This document shows positions 1 to 14,180 of a stretch of 64,000 nucleotides of DNA, one piece after another. How positions within the stretch are numbered: the stretch's first letter is position 1; each line of letters starts with the position of its first letter. Both the position numbers and the translations under genes were made by a program. Location: the NCBI RefSeq assembly GCF_910592395.1, contig NC_088310.1, positions 25,561,491 to 25,625,490 on the forward strand, written 5' to 3'. Source of the DNA: Lineus longissimus (lineage: Eukaryota; Nemertea; Pilidiophora; Heteronemertea; Lineidae). The notes beneath the pieces are model-generated. The model had not been told where the DNA came from, did no database searches, and saw only the letters and a list, made by a program, of their open reading frames with translations.

Positions 1-105
1 CTCCTACCAGAGCTGAGATATTGATACTTCATAGTTTTGACCAGGACATTTTGATAACCGAAAATGGAATTCATTACTGGAAGAACCACAGCCTCAATTC
101 AATAT

Positions 106-295
106 GAAGGTCAAATGCATGCCATTCCAAACAGTGTTTAGCTTTTAGTCCATCACTTCAGCCTTTATATCCATTTGAAGGTCAAATACAAGTGATGCAG
201 AGTTTAGCTTCTGGTCCATCACTTGAACCTCCATGCTAATTTGATGGTCAAATACGTATGCAATATTCTAAACAATGTTTAGCTTTTAGCCATAA
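106..295. repeat. Imperfect tandem repeat of about 70 bp, 2.7 copies
   Basis: Units start at 106, 177 and 243 with ga.ggtcaaat and contain tttagctt.t.gtccatcactt. They are diverged copies. Confidence 0.75.
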
Positions 296-3200
296 AGCTC
301 AATCAGCTTTGTCATGGTCCAGCCTAATGCCTTTAACGAGGCAACCCAAGTCCATTTCTTCATTAATCGGAGTACCATAGCCGCTATATCTATCGGCAAT
401 TAATATTTTTACTCCTGGTAAATTAGGTAGAATGATCTCAGGAGAAATAGGTAACGGAATGATGTTTTTATTGCCTGAAAATGAATTAAGTGCATAGCGA
501 CTGTGTGGACATTTTCAATGCAATTTGGCACTGAACATGCCGAGTAGGGCAGTCATTGCCTGGACGTAGCAAACAGTATCTCTGCAGTACCTTGCATCGA
601 TACATCGATATATTTATTTATATATTCTGTCCAAAGGTTATGTGATGAACAGGTTTTGAGTTTCAGAACTATCTTTAAGTAGATAAAGTTGTCGTTTTGG
701 CATGAACTAGGTCTACCAGGAAATGCAGCATTCATCTAATTGAACTTGAACCAATCAGCAACTCAGCCTGATTGGTGGAGCTCTCAAGGGGAAGCAACTC
801 AATAAGTGCCCTGAATCGAACTTCTCTATGAAAAAGCACATATTCGATGATAAAAATGCATGCCCTCTCCCACCTCTTCTGGAAAATAGGTTCGAGACAT
901 GCAGCAGTAATTCATCTCCCAGATTGAATATCAGCCGGGAACGATCCTCGATCAGGTCATATGACCATAGATCAAAGAACGAATTGACAGTTCCTTAGAG
1001 AGGACAATCGAATTACGTGTCCAATTATAAATTCATCCATGATTAAAATCTGCATCAAGAATGATGGATCAGCAGAATTATGACGGGGAGAAACTCCTTG
1101 GCATGCGCGGAGGGTGAGTGACAAGTTTCTGTAGATTGCATTAGGCAACCTCGAGCCAGGGCTATGCAACTCCTCGGCATGTGAGACTGAATCACATGTC
1201 TCTCAGGGGTACTTTTTGGTAGGCGTGATGGGTGAATGACCGGTAGATATGACGAACAAAATATGATATTTGACTCCGGGTCATAAGGAATGAGAATGGC
1301 TGTTCATGGCTAGGGCAGTTTATTGAACGGATTAGGGAAAGAATAACAACTTGAAGCATCTGTAGCAGACGTCAACAATGTGGTCGTCTGCTCAGAGGAG
1401 AAGTCAACAGAGGCCATTCCTAAAGGCAAGGTGACTCTTGCACATGGTTTTTAAACATCGAAGAGCAGTTCAAGGAGAGCTGACGTCGATTTTTGTCAAT
1501 CATTTCAGAACCTTTGATCATAATTATTAAGGAGCTGATGTGCTGTCATGTTTTACTCACTTCAAGAGCAGACGAGAGCCCTCGATCACATGACAAAACA
1601 TGGTGCTGTTTTAAACCTTACTGGTTGGACACAAGTAAAGAGCGTTTGAAACATAATGGCGAAAAATCTTGCATCTTCTGAAGCGATGACCACAGGGGTC
1701 AGATTACAACTTTCCATCATGACCTTATTGTGTAAGCGGCTTCCTTGAATAGCAGATGGATCACAAGAGTGCGGTGAAACGACAAGATGACTTGCTGACG
1801 ATTGTAAAGGAACTTCTAAACCAACACAGCAGAACACAATACAATATAATTGATAACTTCTCAGTCAATTTTCTTGGCTCCACTCGGACAACCATTGTAA
1901 TTCTTGTCTCAAAGTCTGCCCTGATACCATCACCGCTAACATGTCTTAGGGCAGTATTGCAACTTTGAAGCAAAGTTTAACTGTACCCTGATATCACTTT
2001 TGGCGATCGCTTGACCTCTGCAGCCAGATAAGATCTCGGTACCAAACTGGCCACTGTAATCATCACAGATTCGGAGGAAAATTGATTCAGTAAGTGCTGC
2101 TCCATTTTAGTGATCAGACGATGCCGGCATTTGCCATTTTTACATTTGTGCGAGTTTCCTCCTCCAGATTATCATCAAGATCAGATACCGTTGAGGTCTG
2201 GAGGCAAGGAATGCAAGAAGGTGAAACTGGATGTGAATACCAGAGGTAACAATCATTCTCCAGCAGTAATGATAATTCACGTGTTTTTCAACTAAGCAGT
2301 TGGTACCAAGACAAGAAATCTATCCCCAGCAGCTCTTTGAACCAACGCATCTGAACGTGAGGTCTTTAATTACGCACCAGAAAGTAGATTACGCCTGTAA
2401 TATACGAAACATCCAGAAGGTGGCGTCAGATAATCATTCATTGCTTTTTAGTATGTCATCATAATAAAACATGGCCGTCATACAAAGCAAATGGCATTTC
2501 GAGGCTTGACGTTATGCCATGATCGCCAAAATCATCCCACGCTTGCATCAAGGCAGTTAAAGGTAGAAAACCGGCATTCGGAACCAACAAATCGTTAGTC
2601 CCACACGGTTCAACATAAATTCTGGCTAGGTGAATTCCTATTTTTAATCGCTGCGTGAACAGTCTGCTCTGTTACAGGCTCATAAATCATCCTGAGCCTG
2701 TCGTAGCTGTCTCGAAATAACACTCTGCGCGAGATTTAAGTCCCGGTGTATAACGATACACAGCACAACCATGATTTGAGGTGGAATGCTTTGCACGCTA
2801 TGTGCAAAACGTGTATCAAACGTATTCAGGCCCATATCTGCGGGCATGAAATCCTGCGGGAGGGTCAATAATGTGGATTTGATAAATTTTAAATTCTAAG
2901 GCAAAAACTAAGACCTTAGCTAGTGCAGGGTCAGTACAGACAGGCGAAAATTATCATTCAAAATTGACCCAGAAGATCAGATCTTATGCTTCTTCCCTCA
3001 CAAGGAGAGATAACGAATATTCTCCTCTCCAACAGTTTTGTGCACCATTTCTTTCATGGTCCAGGTTTGTGCACAGTCAATACCTAAGTTAAGTCTCGAA
3101 AACAAACAGAACTCTCATCATATATTGGGAAAAGCAAACGACAGATGACCAACTTCCCAACCTATGGTCAAAAACAGAACCAAGGATTTTTTACTCCAAC

Positions 3201-5184
3201 GCGCAAGTACCACAACCAAGCTTGATGCGAGCAAAACATAGAACAGATGCAAGCCCTTGCATTGAATATCAAGACAAAGATATCCTGACCGAGCCTATTC
3301 ATGCAACGATCATTAGCCGGGTGATTTTTGAAATGTAAATACTGATTATTTGGCTACGGCAATTGTTAGAAGTGACCCCATTTGATATATGGACAGTAGG
3401 TCACAGGAATGGAACACACAATTGAACAAACTAATTTATCAGTTATTTGAAGTTCTGTCAATAGACAAACAAAGATTATCTGTCTGCTAAGGACGATCAT
3501 CATCATCAGAGGAGACTAATGGGAGGCCCATATGAACTCATGATGTGTGATGGACTTCTTGGAAAACAACACCTTTCGGGGCAAAATTAGCTATGGAATC
3601 GGCATTGAGAACTGGGGAACCAAGCATATTGGTACTGAACTGATGAATCTAAGCTTCTATCAGAATGATGAAGGACTAAGTCACTGGCAACCACCAGTAT
3701 GCCTAACTGTAACCTGTACACCACTTGGCAAATGCCCTATATGGCTGGCCCTAGTTAGCCGAACTGTTCTTCATCATGGCATGTGGTTAAGACAAGTTTG
3801 AGTTGGCTTAACTCAGGGTAGATAGTGACCTACTTTTGATGGAAGGCTGAACTGAGTTTAATATTTTGGCCACTTGGCTACTCAGAATTGACGAAATTGT
3901 GGCCCTTATAAGGCAGCCACTCTTGCTCTTAAATTGGCCAAACTGTTGTTGATACAGTTGTCTAGTTGGCCACATTTGTGGTCCAGGTATTATCAATATC
4001 AGTCGCTATGATAGGCTGAGCTGATCTGTGGCAGAGATGACTTCCTCCAAATACTGGTGATTACTTGCATGAAATGCAAAGGTCAACTATGTTGGTGTTC
4101 AGTGACCTGTAGTGACCACCACGACTACTCCAGCCACACGGCAAATGAATCAGATTCCAAAGGTGGTGATAAGATAGATCACATGAGTGAATGGCTAAAT
4201 GAAAATGTCACATATATGATTCAGGCCAGTTTGTATCAAAGCTGACAGCCCTTTACTGGGATGATGTAGGGGAGGACTACACAACCGTTCATTCAAAGAT
4301 CAAGTCAATGAGCCAAACTCAGCTGCAGGGATTTAGTCCCCAAAGTTCCAGAGAAAGCTCTGGAAAGTTATCCATTTTTCAAAGCTTTTTAATTGATCGA
4401 TCAGAAGTGAGTACCCTGTGATCAGCACCAAAAACGTGAAAAAAAAGACATGTGAACAATTTTGGGTTGACGCAACAGATAAACTATAGTTTCGATTCTT
4501 CTCTCGGGTGTGTCAATACAGCAGATCCCACTGAATCATCACACTTGAAACACTGATTACTATCATAATATTGCTATGATATCATTTATTAAATCATAAA
4601 CAAGATCTGCATGACATACCCCACATAGTATTTACACAAAGTTTACTGAGCAGGGCGCATAAAACCAACACCATGAAACGTCTTTATGGCCAAGTTATGA
4701 CATCAATACAAACTATGTACAGTTACACAGATATACGCTGCTGCGGTGTAATTTTATGTTTTATTTCATGAAGTGTGATTATTTGTCCGAGATGATTTCA
4801 TAAATAAGTAAAGTGGCCAATATAAGTGACAGCCAACGAAGGGTTTATGGTCAGATTTGCGATAAAGATGTTAACTTCTGATTTATTGATCATAAATTAA
4901 ACCAACCACACCAATCAACAATAAACAGTGGCACTTTCTGTCAATAAAATCAAATGTCTATACATTTGAGCAATGTTAATTGTATGTAAAAATATGATTT
5001 CTGATAAATTTATCTGTGCGAATGTCAAATATCGCAAAACCATTCGGCTCTGATTGTGCCCCAGCTACAGGTGGTGTCTGTACGTCATGTCAGTTCTATA
5101 TCACACCCACAGGAGAACTTTGCTGAAGGTCGCCATCGGACCATGGGCACCAGGTTTGGGTTGTTGACGACACCACATCCATGG

Positions 5185-5205
5185 CCCCCCCCCCCCCCCC
5201 CCCCC
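5185..5205. repeat. Poly-C tract (21 C)
   Basis: An uninterrupted run of 21 C, flanked by catgg and acggcc. Similar tracts occur at 17087, 44032 and 45249. Confidence 0.95.
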
Positions 5206-6425
5206 ACGGCCTACCCGATATGGTGAATGCCAAGGGCAAAAACCGAGGTCTTAAAAACATTTCCATACTCAAATGATAACGTAGCAACTGCAATATATGC
5301 ATGGTGACAAAATTCTTTCACTGTGGTCTCATATATGCTGCATTTTTGTATCTGAATATAACATTCGACAGGAAATTCAATAGGCCTAATTGGAGCCCAC
5401 ATCATCAAATGACACCGAAAAATCAGACAACATTTCCTCAATCCAAATTGACCCAATGCAAATTTATCAACAATTCTACAGATAAATACAGGAAACTATC
5501 TGCTGCATACTTGAGGTATTTATTTACTCACAACATGCACAATTATATGTATGTAGATATCTACACAAAACTAGTATCACATATTAGACCATAATGCAAA
5601 AAATACCATTAAACCGTCATTAACAGCACTTGTGATATTTTCAAACTGTCAATTACATACAACATTTTTTGTAGAGAAGAAAAAAACTCGGGATTTCCGC
5701 GACTAGAATCAAGATAGTATACATATTTTTCCATCTCAAGTTGTAACACTCTTTAGAAAGCTGCATGATTCCTTTACAGTTTCATTGCTTGACGACACAA
5801 TAACTGAGGTCAAAGTCAACAATATCATGAAATTTCAATGTCCTTACAAAAGCGGAGGTGAAAACTAGACGAAAAGTGGAGGAGGTGAACTATCAGCCAT
5901 GTTCCTGAGGAACAGGATAATGATGTTATTAACAATGCCCAACCTCAAACATGAGGTACCCTACGTGTAAATTAATGGGATATGCAGCACTCTGGCATGC
6001 TTTTACAAACCAACCCCTCGTAGGGACCACACAATGATAGCGACCATCCCTACACCCAAGCCACTGCACCGGTTACTTGAGTATGCTTGTGACTTCAATG
6101 ATGTGTACAACAGTTATGGCACTGGGTGGTCCAAGAATGCATGTCCGAATGCACCATTCTTACATATTTGAAACTTTTCATGTTTCTTAGACATGAATAA
6201 TTCTGTACCTTCATAATGAGCCGATATGGTGCCACTCACAACAAATCTATTATACTTTCAAGTGATATTCGTGAAATATTTATTTCGCCTCGGCTCAAAA
6301 AAGTATCAATGTCCCCTCTAGAAGTGCGCGAACTGTATCTCTCACATACTGGTTGTATAATGATGAGGATAGCATGATATTAGTAATAGACTCCTATTCA
6401 TACTGACATCATATGAAGCAGGGAA

Positions 6426-6995
6426 ATGTATAGGAGTTCTCCAGTCAGCGGGAAACTGCATTTCTCATTGAGGATTTCAAGTTTACTTGGTTCTTTACAA
6501 ACTTTTACACAAAGGGATGAAAACCTTTCGTACATTCCTTTAACACTGATCCTTTTTATGGCATTTTTGATATCTAGAAGATATCTCATTTTCTGTCTGC
6601 ATCTGTTCATCCATCAGAATTTGTCCATATCTAAGATTTTTGTGTACTTGGACCAGATAGTTTTACCCTCTTGCACCAGGAATCAAGATCTGCCCCCACC
6701 CCTTCTCTGCCAGAGTCTGATGAGGCTCTTCCCTCATTTTCTTGGGTCATTCACATGCTCCGTCCCTTGTTGGGGAATGAAGCATGTTGTAGCAAGAGAA
6801 AATGACCCTGGCTGTCCATGCCTCGGTATGAAACCTTTCAACAAGAACATGATGACAGGACGTCGACTAAGCAAGTTTTGGAAGACCAACGCTTTCTATT
6901 TTTCACCTTCTTTCAAAAGGACACTTTCTGAACAAGTTTTCAGCTCAATTCACATTAGAAACTTCAAAAGGAACCCGGCTTCGTTGCAAACTTAG
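6426..6995 (+). other. Unrecognised 189-codon open frame
   Basis: This is the longest single open frame with an ATG in the window. Its translation shows no repeat structure and no domain I know: Ser/Leu/Phe-rich with a hydrophobic stretch (LILFMAFLI) near residues 40-50 and scattered Cys. It lies in presumed MEIS intron sequence on the opposite strand. It may be chance; listed because of its length. Confidence 0.15.
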
Positions 6996-9900
6996 ACCTG
7001 CACGATGTCAATATAACATAACAAATAAACATACCCTATTATTGCAAAATGCAAATATCATCAAAATTCAACCATTGGCCTTTTCAAGTTGGGAATAATA
7101 TCGAGGACTATGTCATCATTGATAGATTTTACTTTCATTTGTGGACAATTGCCCAAGTCTACTAACATGACTTATGACATGCATGTCTCATTTTTGGAAA
7201 CAGTTGAATGATTTGCTTTTCATGTTTATTTGAATGACGGAAGACGACAAGCCAACACAGGAATCTTCCTGGCAAAGGCCTGAGGCCATACAAAATGATA
7301 TCATCTCGCAAAGCAAATCAATCAATCGCTCCACCAATTGATTTTTGTAACTTCCGTGAACATGAATATAGAAAGCACAAAAATTTGATGTTGAAATCTC
7401 CATGACGGTCGTGCTTTGCCAGGAATGTTTATGAGTGCTTTATGGGCTTACCTACATTTGGAACTGAAATAATCTACAAAATTCATTTTGGGGGTATCTT
7501 ATGATGTTCACCAATAAAATCATTTTCATGGCCTGATGTACGTAGCAAGCGCTATACACTGCTCCATTCAGCACTGAAGCAAATTGGGGCGAATAGTTTG
7601 GATCAATTTAATTCCGGCCAATAAAGGTTGACCTAGTTTGATTCTCCTGTCAAAGAAGTAGCAAGTCAAAAGCGAAGAGAATAGGACACACAGCGATATT
7701 TTCATGACAAACCCGCCTAGCATTATATATTCATGAAAATGACCGCGTACTGTATTGAAACTTCTTATGAAGATTTCTAAAGATACCGCCGAGATGGTGC
7801 GTAGTGTTGAATCCGGTTTGAGTTCAAGTACCACAGTGTCAACAACCACTGCATATGTTTCTCAACTATGTTTTGTAAATATTTTGATGCGGAGCAGAGA
7901 AGTTCAAGTGATATTTTGGCTCTCAATTTTTGAATTCATTATGCTGTTCTAGTCAATCAATCACATAGACTTTTCAATGCATATAAGCTACAGGAGAACA
8001 TTACTGGCATTGGCACAGGAATGGAGATTAAAACCATCAGTTTTGATTTTGGTGGCAGCTTATTCAGTCAATCCTGTTTACTATGAAGGAGACCCCCCTT
8101 TCTGCCACTCTCTGCTGATCTGTTGATCAGATCACAAAGAAGTTTTTATAAAGAGGACAACCTCAGACCCTGATATGCAGGGCTTTTTCACTCCAACTTT
8201 GGAGCACCAAAGAACCTTTGTCCTGAGGGCCCCATTTTCCAACAGGAAAACTAAACAAAACAGCTCAAGGACCCCCTGAGGAATCCCTAGACAGAAAAGG
8301 GACCCAAATGACTTAAGATGCTAATCTGTCTAAGCCCATGTAAGGCTCTTGCATCCATTGTTCAGGTTCTGGTCCAGTGAGGAAGGAAAGGTTAATCTAA
8401 TAACCAAACTGGACCCTCCAGCATTGTTAGTATTCCAGGGATGTTTTTTAGCTGGGCAACCCCTCGTTTGGCTGGATGGCCCCCTCAGTTGACATGGACG
8501 CCCAACAACACAATTGCTGCCTATACTACGTGCATATTAGTCCTGCCATTCCCCACATTGCTTCACCCCTATGCAGTATTATCCGACCATTACAAGTGAA
8601 ATTTGCCCAGCACTCCATCTTGGAGCAAATCATATCAGAGAACAGTGCCCACAAGCAAAGTATTTGTGCAAATGTAATTAATGTCTATTTGACTCAGTTG
8701 GTTACAATAGCGTTACCTTAGCGGTGGACTTGGTGACTAACATAAAGCCTGAGTCCTTTAGATAGAGTTCGCTATCCAATCATGGGCTGCTGGAAAATTC
8801 AATAGTTTTTTTTATGGAAAAGGTGCAATGAATACGGGTAGCAATGAGCCAGCCGTGGTCGCCACGGCAACTCAAAGGAATAAACAGAAAAACAAGCTAC
8901 AAGCTTTTTGAAAGTTTAGTTAAGTGCAACAAATTGTCCAGTTTTACCATCTTAGAGACCTCAGTCACCTGCCCCTGTCAAAAGTCATGTACAAAAGTTG
9001 TAAACGAAGTAGCAATAACAAGGAACTTAGGACAACAAAGACCCTGCACCCCTCAACAGAGGACCCTCCACCCCATCCTCTCCAAACAAACTGTCCACGC
9101 GATTTGCCTTCCTGCCAGTAGATGTGATAACCGCACATTAATAAACGCTACACCTTTGTGGTGGTGGCTGGTCTCAGCTACCTAATGGTGAGATACCGGT
9201 GTAAGGGATGACAGAAATTGCTGTGTATACCCCATTCATAGTATTATTTCTATATCATTAGCTGAATAAATGGCTATTATCCTTCAAAAGCACTGAGGGT
9301 GAAGGCAGAAAGGCTCCGAAGATGAGTGTAAATTTGATTAGCGGATAATACTGAAATGGCTTCTGTCATTCAATAGCGCAGGGTGGTTTGCTGTAGTTGG
9401 GGAGGGCGTGCTATTCACAAGGGGCAAGGATTAGAGGAAGGGGAGACTTAATCCAGTTCAGCTAACAACTTAACAAATTACTCATCGGAAAGTCGATTCC
9501 CATGGAAGATAGTATGGTGAATTTATCGTATGATACCTGGTAGATGGGTATAATATACACGGTATAATATTGTTTCTATTGGCATTAATGCTTTGATGCT
9601 TCAATAACAAGTCAACAGGAAAAATCTGAGCAAATGTAAATATGTATTCAACTGCCAATAATGATGTATCTGACTGTGGAAGGCAGAAAAGTGGAAAAAA
9701 ACTTCTGAAGTGAAATCAATGTGGGAAGATGCTGAGAGACATCTCGTTGGACCAGAGGCGATATAGAACCCCTACTTGCCATTTGCCAACTGAACTTGCC
9801 AACATGCTAACTTCTTTGTTAGAAGGCCAGTCAGAAAAATGTCATTTCACCAAACTCGTACTGTCTTAGAAAAGTCCATAGGATTATTTTCTCCAAAAGA

Positions 9901-11420
9901 TTATCGGATACACAGGAGATGCTCTAACAATCAGTATAGAGGACAATTCATCCAAAAAAATCCAACTCAAAATCTATCAATAGTTCCTGATAAAGCAGAA
10001 AGTAAATAAGATTGAAGCAGAAAGATTTTATGAAAGGCAGCAACTTTTTTCAGGAACTAATCGTTGCAAGAAGCCGTTAGCTGCATCAGCAATGGCTGTT
10101 TGATGGTAGCATAAACTTCCTCCGTATCATTAGCTTAATCAAGTCATGTTCACAATGCAGCAATTTTCATTAAAGGACTTGAGGGAAACTACGGTTCATT
10201 GTCGACTCCAATATCTCAAATAGGTACTTAGTAGAAAGAGGATTTTTTAAGTAGATCTTGTATTGAACTGTCATGTTTTCTTCTGAGCAACCCGTGTTGT
10301 CATCTTCATTTAACCAATCAAATTCTAGCTAAAATCATCCAAAAAGTCCAATGAGATAGCTTTTTTCTGTGAAATTGTAAAGTGCACAAAAACCAACAAC
10401 ATGAACACTTAACTTTATTAGAACATGTACACTTTGATATACACTATAAACTGGCAAATTACGGCAGATTTCATGGGTTAGATTTGTATTTTGTTTACTT
10501 TGAAAGTTTCAATTTGTTTCAATGATTTCAATCTACGTTTCAGGAAAATGAAGATGACACTTTTCTACAAGAAACTAAACAATGGAAACTAAACCCAAGT
10601 CACGATGTAATCTTCTTAGCTCTTATGATCTCGTTGGATTTCAATTTTATTTCAGCCTTAAAAAATCATTTCGTGAAAAAGGTCATGACATTTTTTTCTT
10701 GGTTTGGAATATCACCGGATCAAAGCAAATGAGCCTTGTCTATACAACACCTTTTCAATGAAAACATCACACATCTAAGAGGATTAAGCCATGTTACATG
10801 AATACTGTTTTTTCAACAGAAGAACTATTACAAAATACGCTATTCCCCAGAGTAAAAAAAGAATGAAATGTAACCATCCTATATCACATCCTTACTTGGC
10901 CGGAGACAAAGCCACCTTGTCAGGTAACCGTCCACACATTCGACCAACCGCAATGATCTCATATCATCATACCATATAACTCCCGGTCCATATCTCGAAA
11001 AATGAATGCAAATATCTGCACGGCCAGTGCTCACAAAAACTAGAGAGGCAGGCAATCAATGTATAAGCAAAGTAATGGGCCATAAAGGACGATGGCTGAG
11101 AGGTGAGGCTGTAGTAAAGCTGTACTACACTGCACTAATGAGATGGTCGGTCACATTGGGCAGAAAACCAAGATTTATAGTGCCAAAGAATGTCTAATTT
11201 GTAGGAAGACATCTTTATTATTGGAGAGATTATGAATCTTTTGGATTGGGCCCTTGCAGGCCAATAATGCCATTTTGTGGCCACAAGAAATATGAGATTT
11301 CCGGCAAATATCTCGTGTCATACGTTCCAACAATCTCAAACGGGGATGAAATTTCAATACTAGAACATTGAATGAGTACAGCATCGATGTTTGGCTAATA
11401 AAATATAACGGTCATGCCAA

Positions 11421-11568
11421 TTAACCCCTTTCAAGTCCTTAAGACTTAGCATCTGGAAATTAAATGCGGATGCATTTGTAGAACTTCTAAGTTTCTAGAT
11501 TGACCTATAAAACAGTCTTTTTTGACCTGGTCATAACTTTTTGACCTCATTTGCTTCCAAAGGGTTAA
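11421..11568. mobile_element. TTAA-flanked short MITE-like element
   Basis: The segment is bounded by TTAACCCCTTTCAAG and CCAAAGGGTTAA. TTAA target sites with CCC/GGG ends are typical of piggyBac-type elements. It is about 148 bp long without coding capacity. The terminal inverted repeat is short (about 10 bp), so the call is tentative. Confidence 0.5.
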
Positions 11569-13016
11569 CTGGTCAGGTTTGATTCATTTCCTATACAGTA
11601 AGACTGCTTACCTAAGTGAAATATAAGTGATTCCCAATTACCTGCTATTACAGACTCCCCAGTCCATTACAAACAGCCTATACCCTACTTAACAGACCCT
11701 ACAGGGAGTATTAGCATCTCATAACACATGCTCTGTGCATCAGATACATATCGACAAACACATACCAACATTTATAAACAATAAAGGTTAACTTCAGCCA
11801 CTTTGAAGAAGAGGGTATCCATCTGCCCCACGTCTGCCCAGGAGTGATGAAATAAACAAACCAAAGAGAGGTAGCCAAGTAGAAGACCCAGGGGGTGCGG
11901 AGAAAGAAAAACTTTGCAGAAAGATGTGTACTACGAGAGACTGAAGGTAGAGATTGCTACCCATCCTGAACTAATGTTTAGATCCTGGCCAATCTTACTC
12001 CTCAAGGTTAATAAATGGTAAAAGATTGCTTATTTGAAAGCCTTGAGGCCAAAAGATCAAGGAATGATTTCAGCAGGGCGCAGGGTCAGAACACTCAGGC
12101 GTTGGTTCAGTGAATTAGCTGCAGGGAAAGTGTAAGGCATGTTGCCTTCAGCTGTGAATCTGGTGCTTCTGGCACTGTAAGCTCCGTCATTTTGAACCAT
12201 GCTAGCCAGGTAAGCTGGAGAAGAGAATGTAGGTCAAAGTTGCAGCTCATTAGTTTGAAAGGAAAAGCATGCCAATGACTCCTGGCCAGTGGAGTGACTT
12301 TCGGACAATGCAGGTACCTCAAACAAGATCCAAAATGATGCTGAAATGTCATCACAAACAGAAGAAGCAGTACTTCCGTTATGATCACATCAAATTCCTT
12401 CTCGATAAGATTCAAAATGGACAATACGTACAAGTCACAAGTTACTAATTTGAAAACAAGAGTGAGCTGACTGAGCTGCAACACAAGCCTTTGATGAGAA
12501 ACCGATGATAGGTGATGTGTTGAAGGAGGAAAAAAAGCTTTTCGCAAAATTCATGGTCACTGTGGAAGATATCCTAGGTCTGGCTGACTAAATTGGGCTA
12601 ATGGGCAATTCTGATGTTGTATGCGCCTGCAATGTACACTCCAGAACATTAGGTTACTTTATTTATCACTTCTAGATAACCTAAATGTGGCGTAGTCTAC
12701 ACCTAGGCAGACAAAGCCAGGTAAACATCATATTTCCGATACAACCAGGGTACAAAGTGTAGCTGCTTTCCATATATTTTCTAGACTATTTTCCAATACA
12801 GTGGAACCCTGGTTGGCGACCATCAGTCCCAAAAGGTTTTTGACTCCGAAAAATTTTCAGAATTTTGAACTTATGAAAAAGATGAAAAAATTCCTAAGTC
12901 CAAATATATTTTTCACTTGTTTTTTTTTTCTGCTCAAAATGAGGCAACATCATCACTCCCAAAACTTTTTTGGCTTTGAAAATTAAAAAAAAAAAAAGTA
13001 TTTTGAACTGACAGTA

Positions 13017-13404
13017 GCTGCGCTTACACCACGAAATATTGGTGGACCAATTGCACGTACACCACCACATTGCCGCGACAAATTGGTTCGGCAATCCATT
13101 GCCGATACAAATTGCCGAGCGAATTTGTCCCACCAAGCTTGATGGTCCAAATTCGCCCGGCTTGTTGAAAGCTCGGCTTTGTCGTGGTGTAAGCGCAAAT
13201 GGATCGGCAATTAGCTAGTTAGATGGTTCGGCTCCAGGTGGCGTTTTCGAAATGGCGCTTTCTGCTTATTGTTTGCGCGCCATCTGTAGCCGGATTTTAT
13301 AACTAGCTGCAGCGCTGGTGTAAGCGCTTGGTGGATTTTCGATGGTGCGGCATTGGTTCCCGAACCAAGATTGGTGGTCCATTTTCAGGTGGTGTAAGTG
13401 CGGC
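13017..13404. mobile_element. Foldback/MITE-like element with CTTACACCAC termini
   Basis: The left end GCTGCGCTTACACCAC is matched in reverse complement by the right end (GTGGTGTAAGTGCGGC). An internal GTGGTGTAAGCGC near 13185 forms a perfect 15-bp inverted repeat (GCGCTTACACCACGA) with the left end, giving a nested unit of about 180 bp. The sequence is GC-richer than its surroundings and rich in ttggtgg/ccaccaa and ggttcggcaat motifs. No clear target-site duplication and no reading frame were found. Confidence 0.68.
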
Positions 13405-14051
13405 TTGTGTGTGAACAACATAAAATCGTTATCTTAAATCCAGACCAAACTAACAAGCCCTATTATTTCAAATCAACACTAAATGATACACCCAATATTC
13501 CTAACTAGCGTTTCTTTCTTTTTACCTCTGTTATATTAGCTTAATGAAAACCATGGAGCATGTGGTGTAATTAGCGCTCTCAAAGAAAACTGGACTAACA
13601 TCAGGCAATTATGGCCAGGGTTGACTAACTAATGGAGGAATGAATGGCAAAGTAGCAAGAGCCTGCATAGAATATGTTTCAGCCACTTGAGGGGCTCCTT
13701 CAAGCTTCTAACCAAGCCCCCAATTCATCAGACCATTACTGGTGAGAGGCCAGTTCAAAATGATAGGCAAATATGGATGTTTCTGTATAGCTAAACCAAT
13801 TATTTTTGCTGCAAACTTCAATTTTGGAGGCTGCCCAGAACTGATGAGGATAATAGGCCACATGATAATCTTTCGTAGCCTAGTACAAAAATCAATGTGA
13901 CTTATGGCTTTATTTAGCCACTCACTACTCACCAATTGAGAAATTAAACTCTACTTAATGAAAATATGATTAGGACCTCATATACCATTATAAGCATTCC
14001 ACTTTTTTATGAACCGATAAAACAGCCAAGAGAGAGAGTGTATCAGGAAAG

Positions 14052-14180
14052 GCAGATGAAACTGACAATAGTGCGAGGTACACACTGATGGAGTCCCAGC
14101 CTGAAACCGACAATACCCTGGTTACATTGTTTCTGAGCCCCTTGCCTGAAATCAACAATATTCCGGGTACAGTGTGTAGG
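14052..14180. repeat. Imperfect tandem repeat of about 46 bp, 3 copies
   Basis: Three diverged units contain gcctgaaa.c.acaata followed by a ggtaca/gttaca element. Similarity is moderate. Confidence 0.6.

Noticed and set aside
12107-12547. 146-codon minus-strand frame
   Set aside because: Composition is Leu/His/Thr-rich with no family signature and no supporting splice or promoter context; probably chance.
12797-12830. TACAGTGGAACCCTGG terminus similar to the MITE at 24936
   Set aside because: No matching opposite terminus was found nearby, so it is not listed as an element.
13788-13802. Minus-strand NNWF peptide resembling the TALE homeodomain NNWFINARRR
   Set aside because: The following residues (SYTE) and the upstream context do not match any homeodomain.
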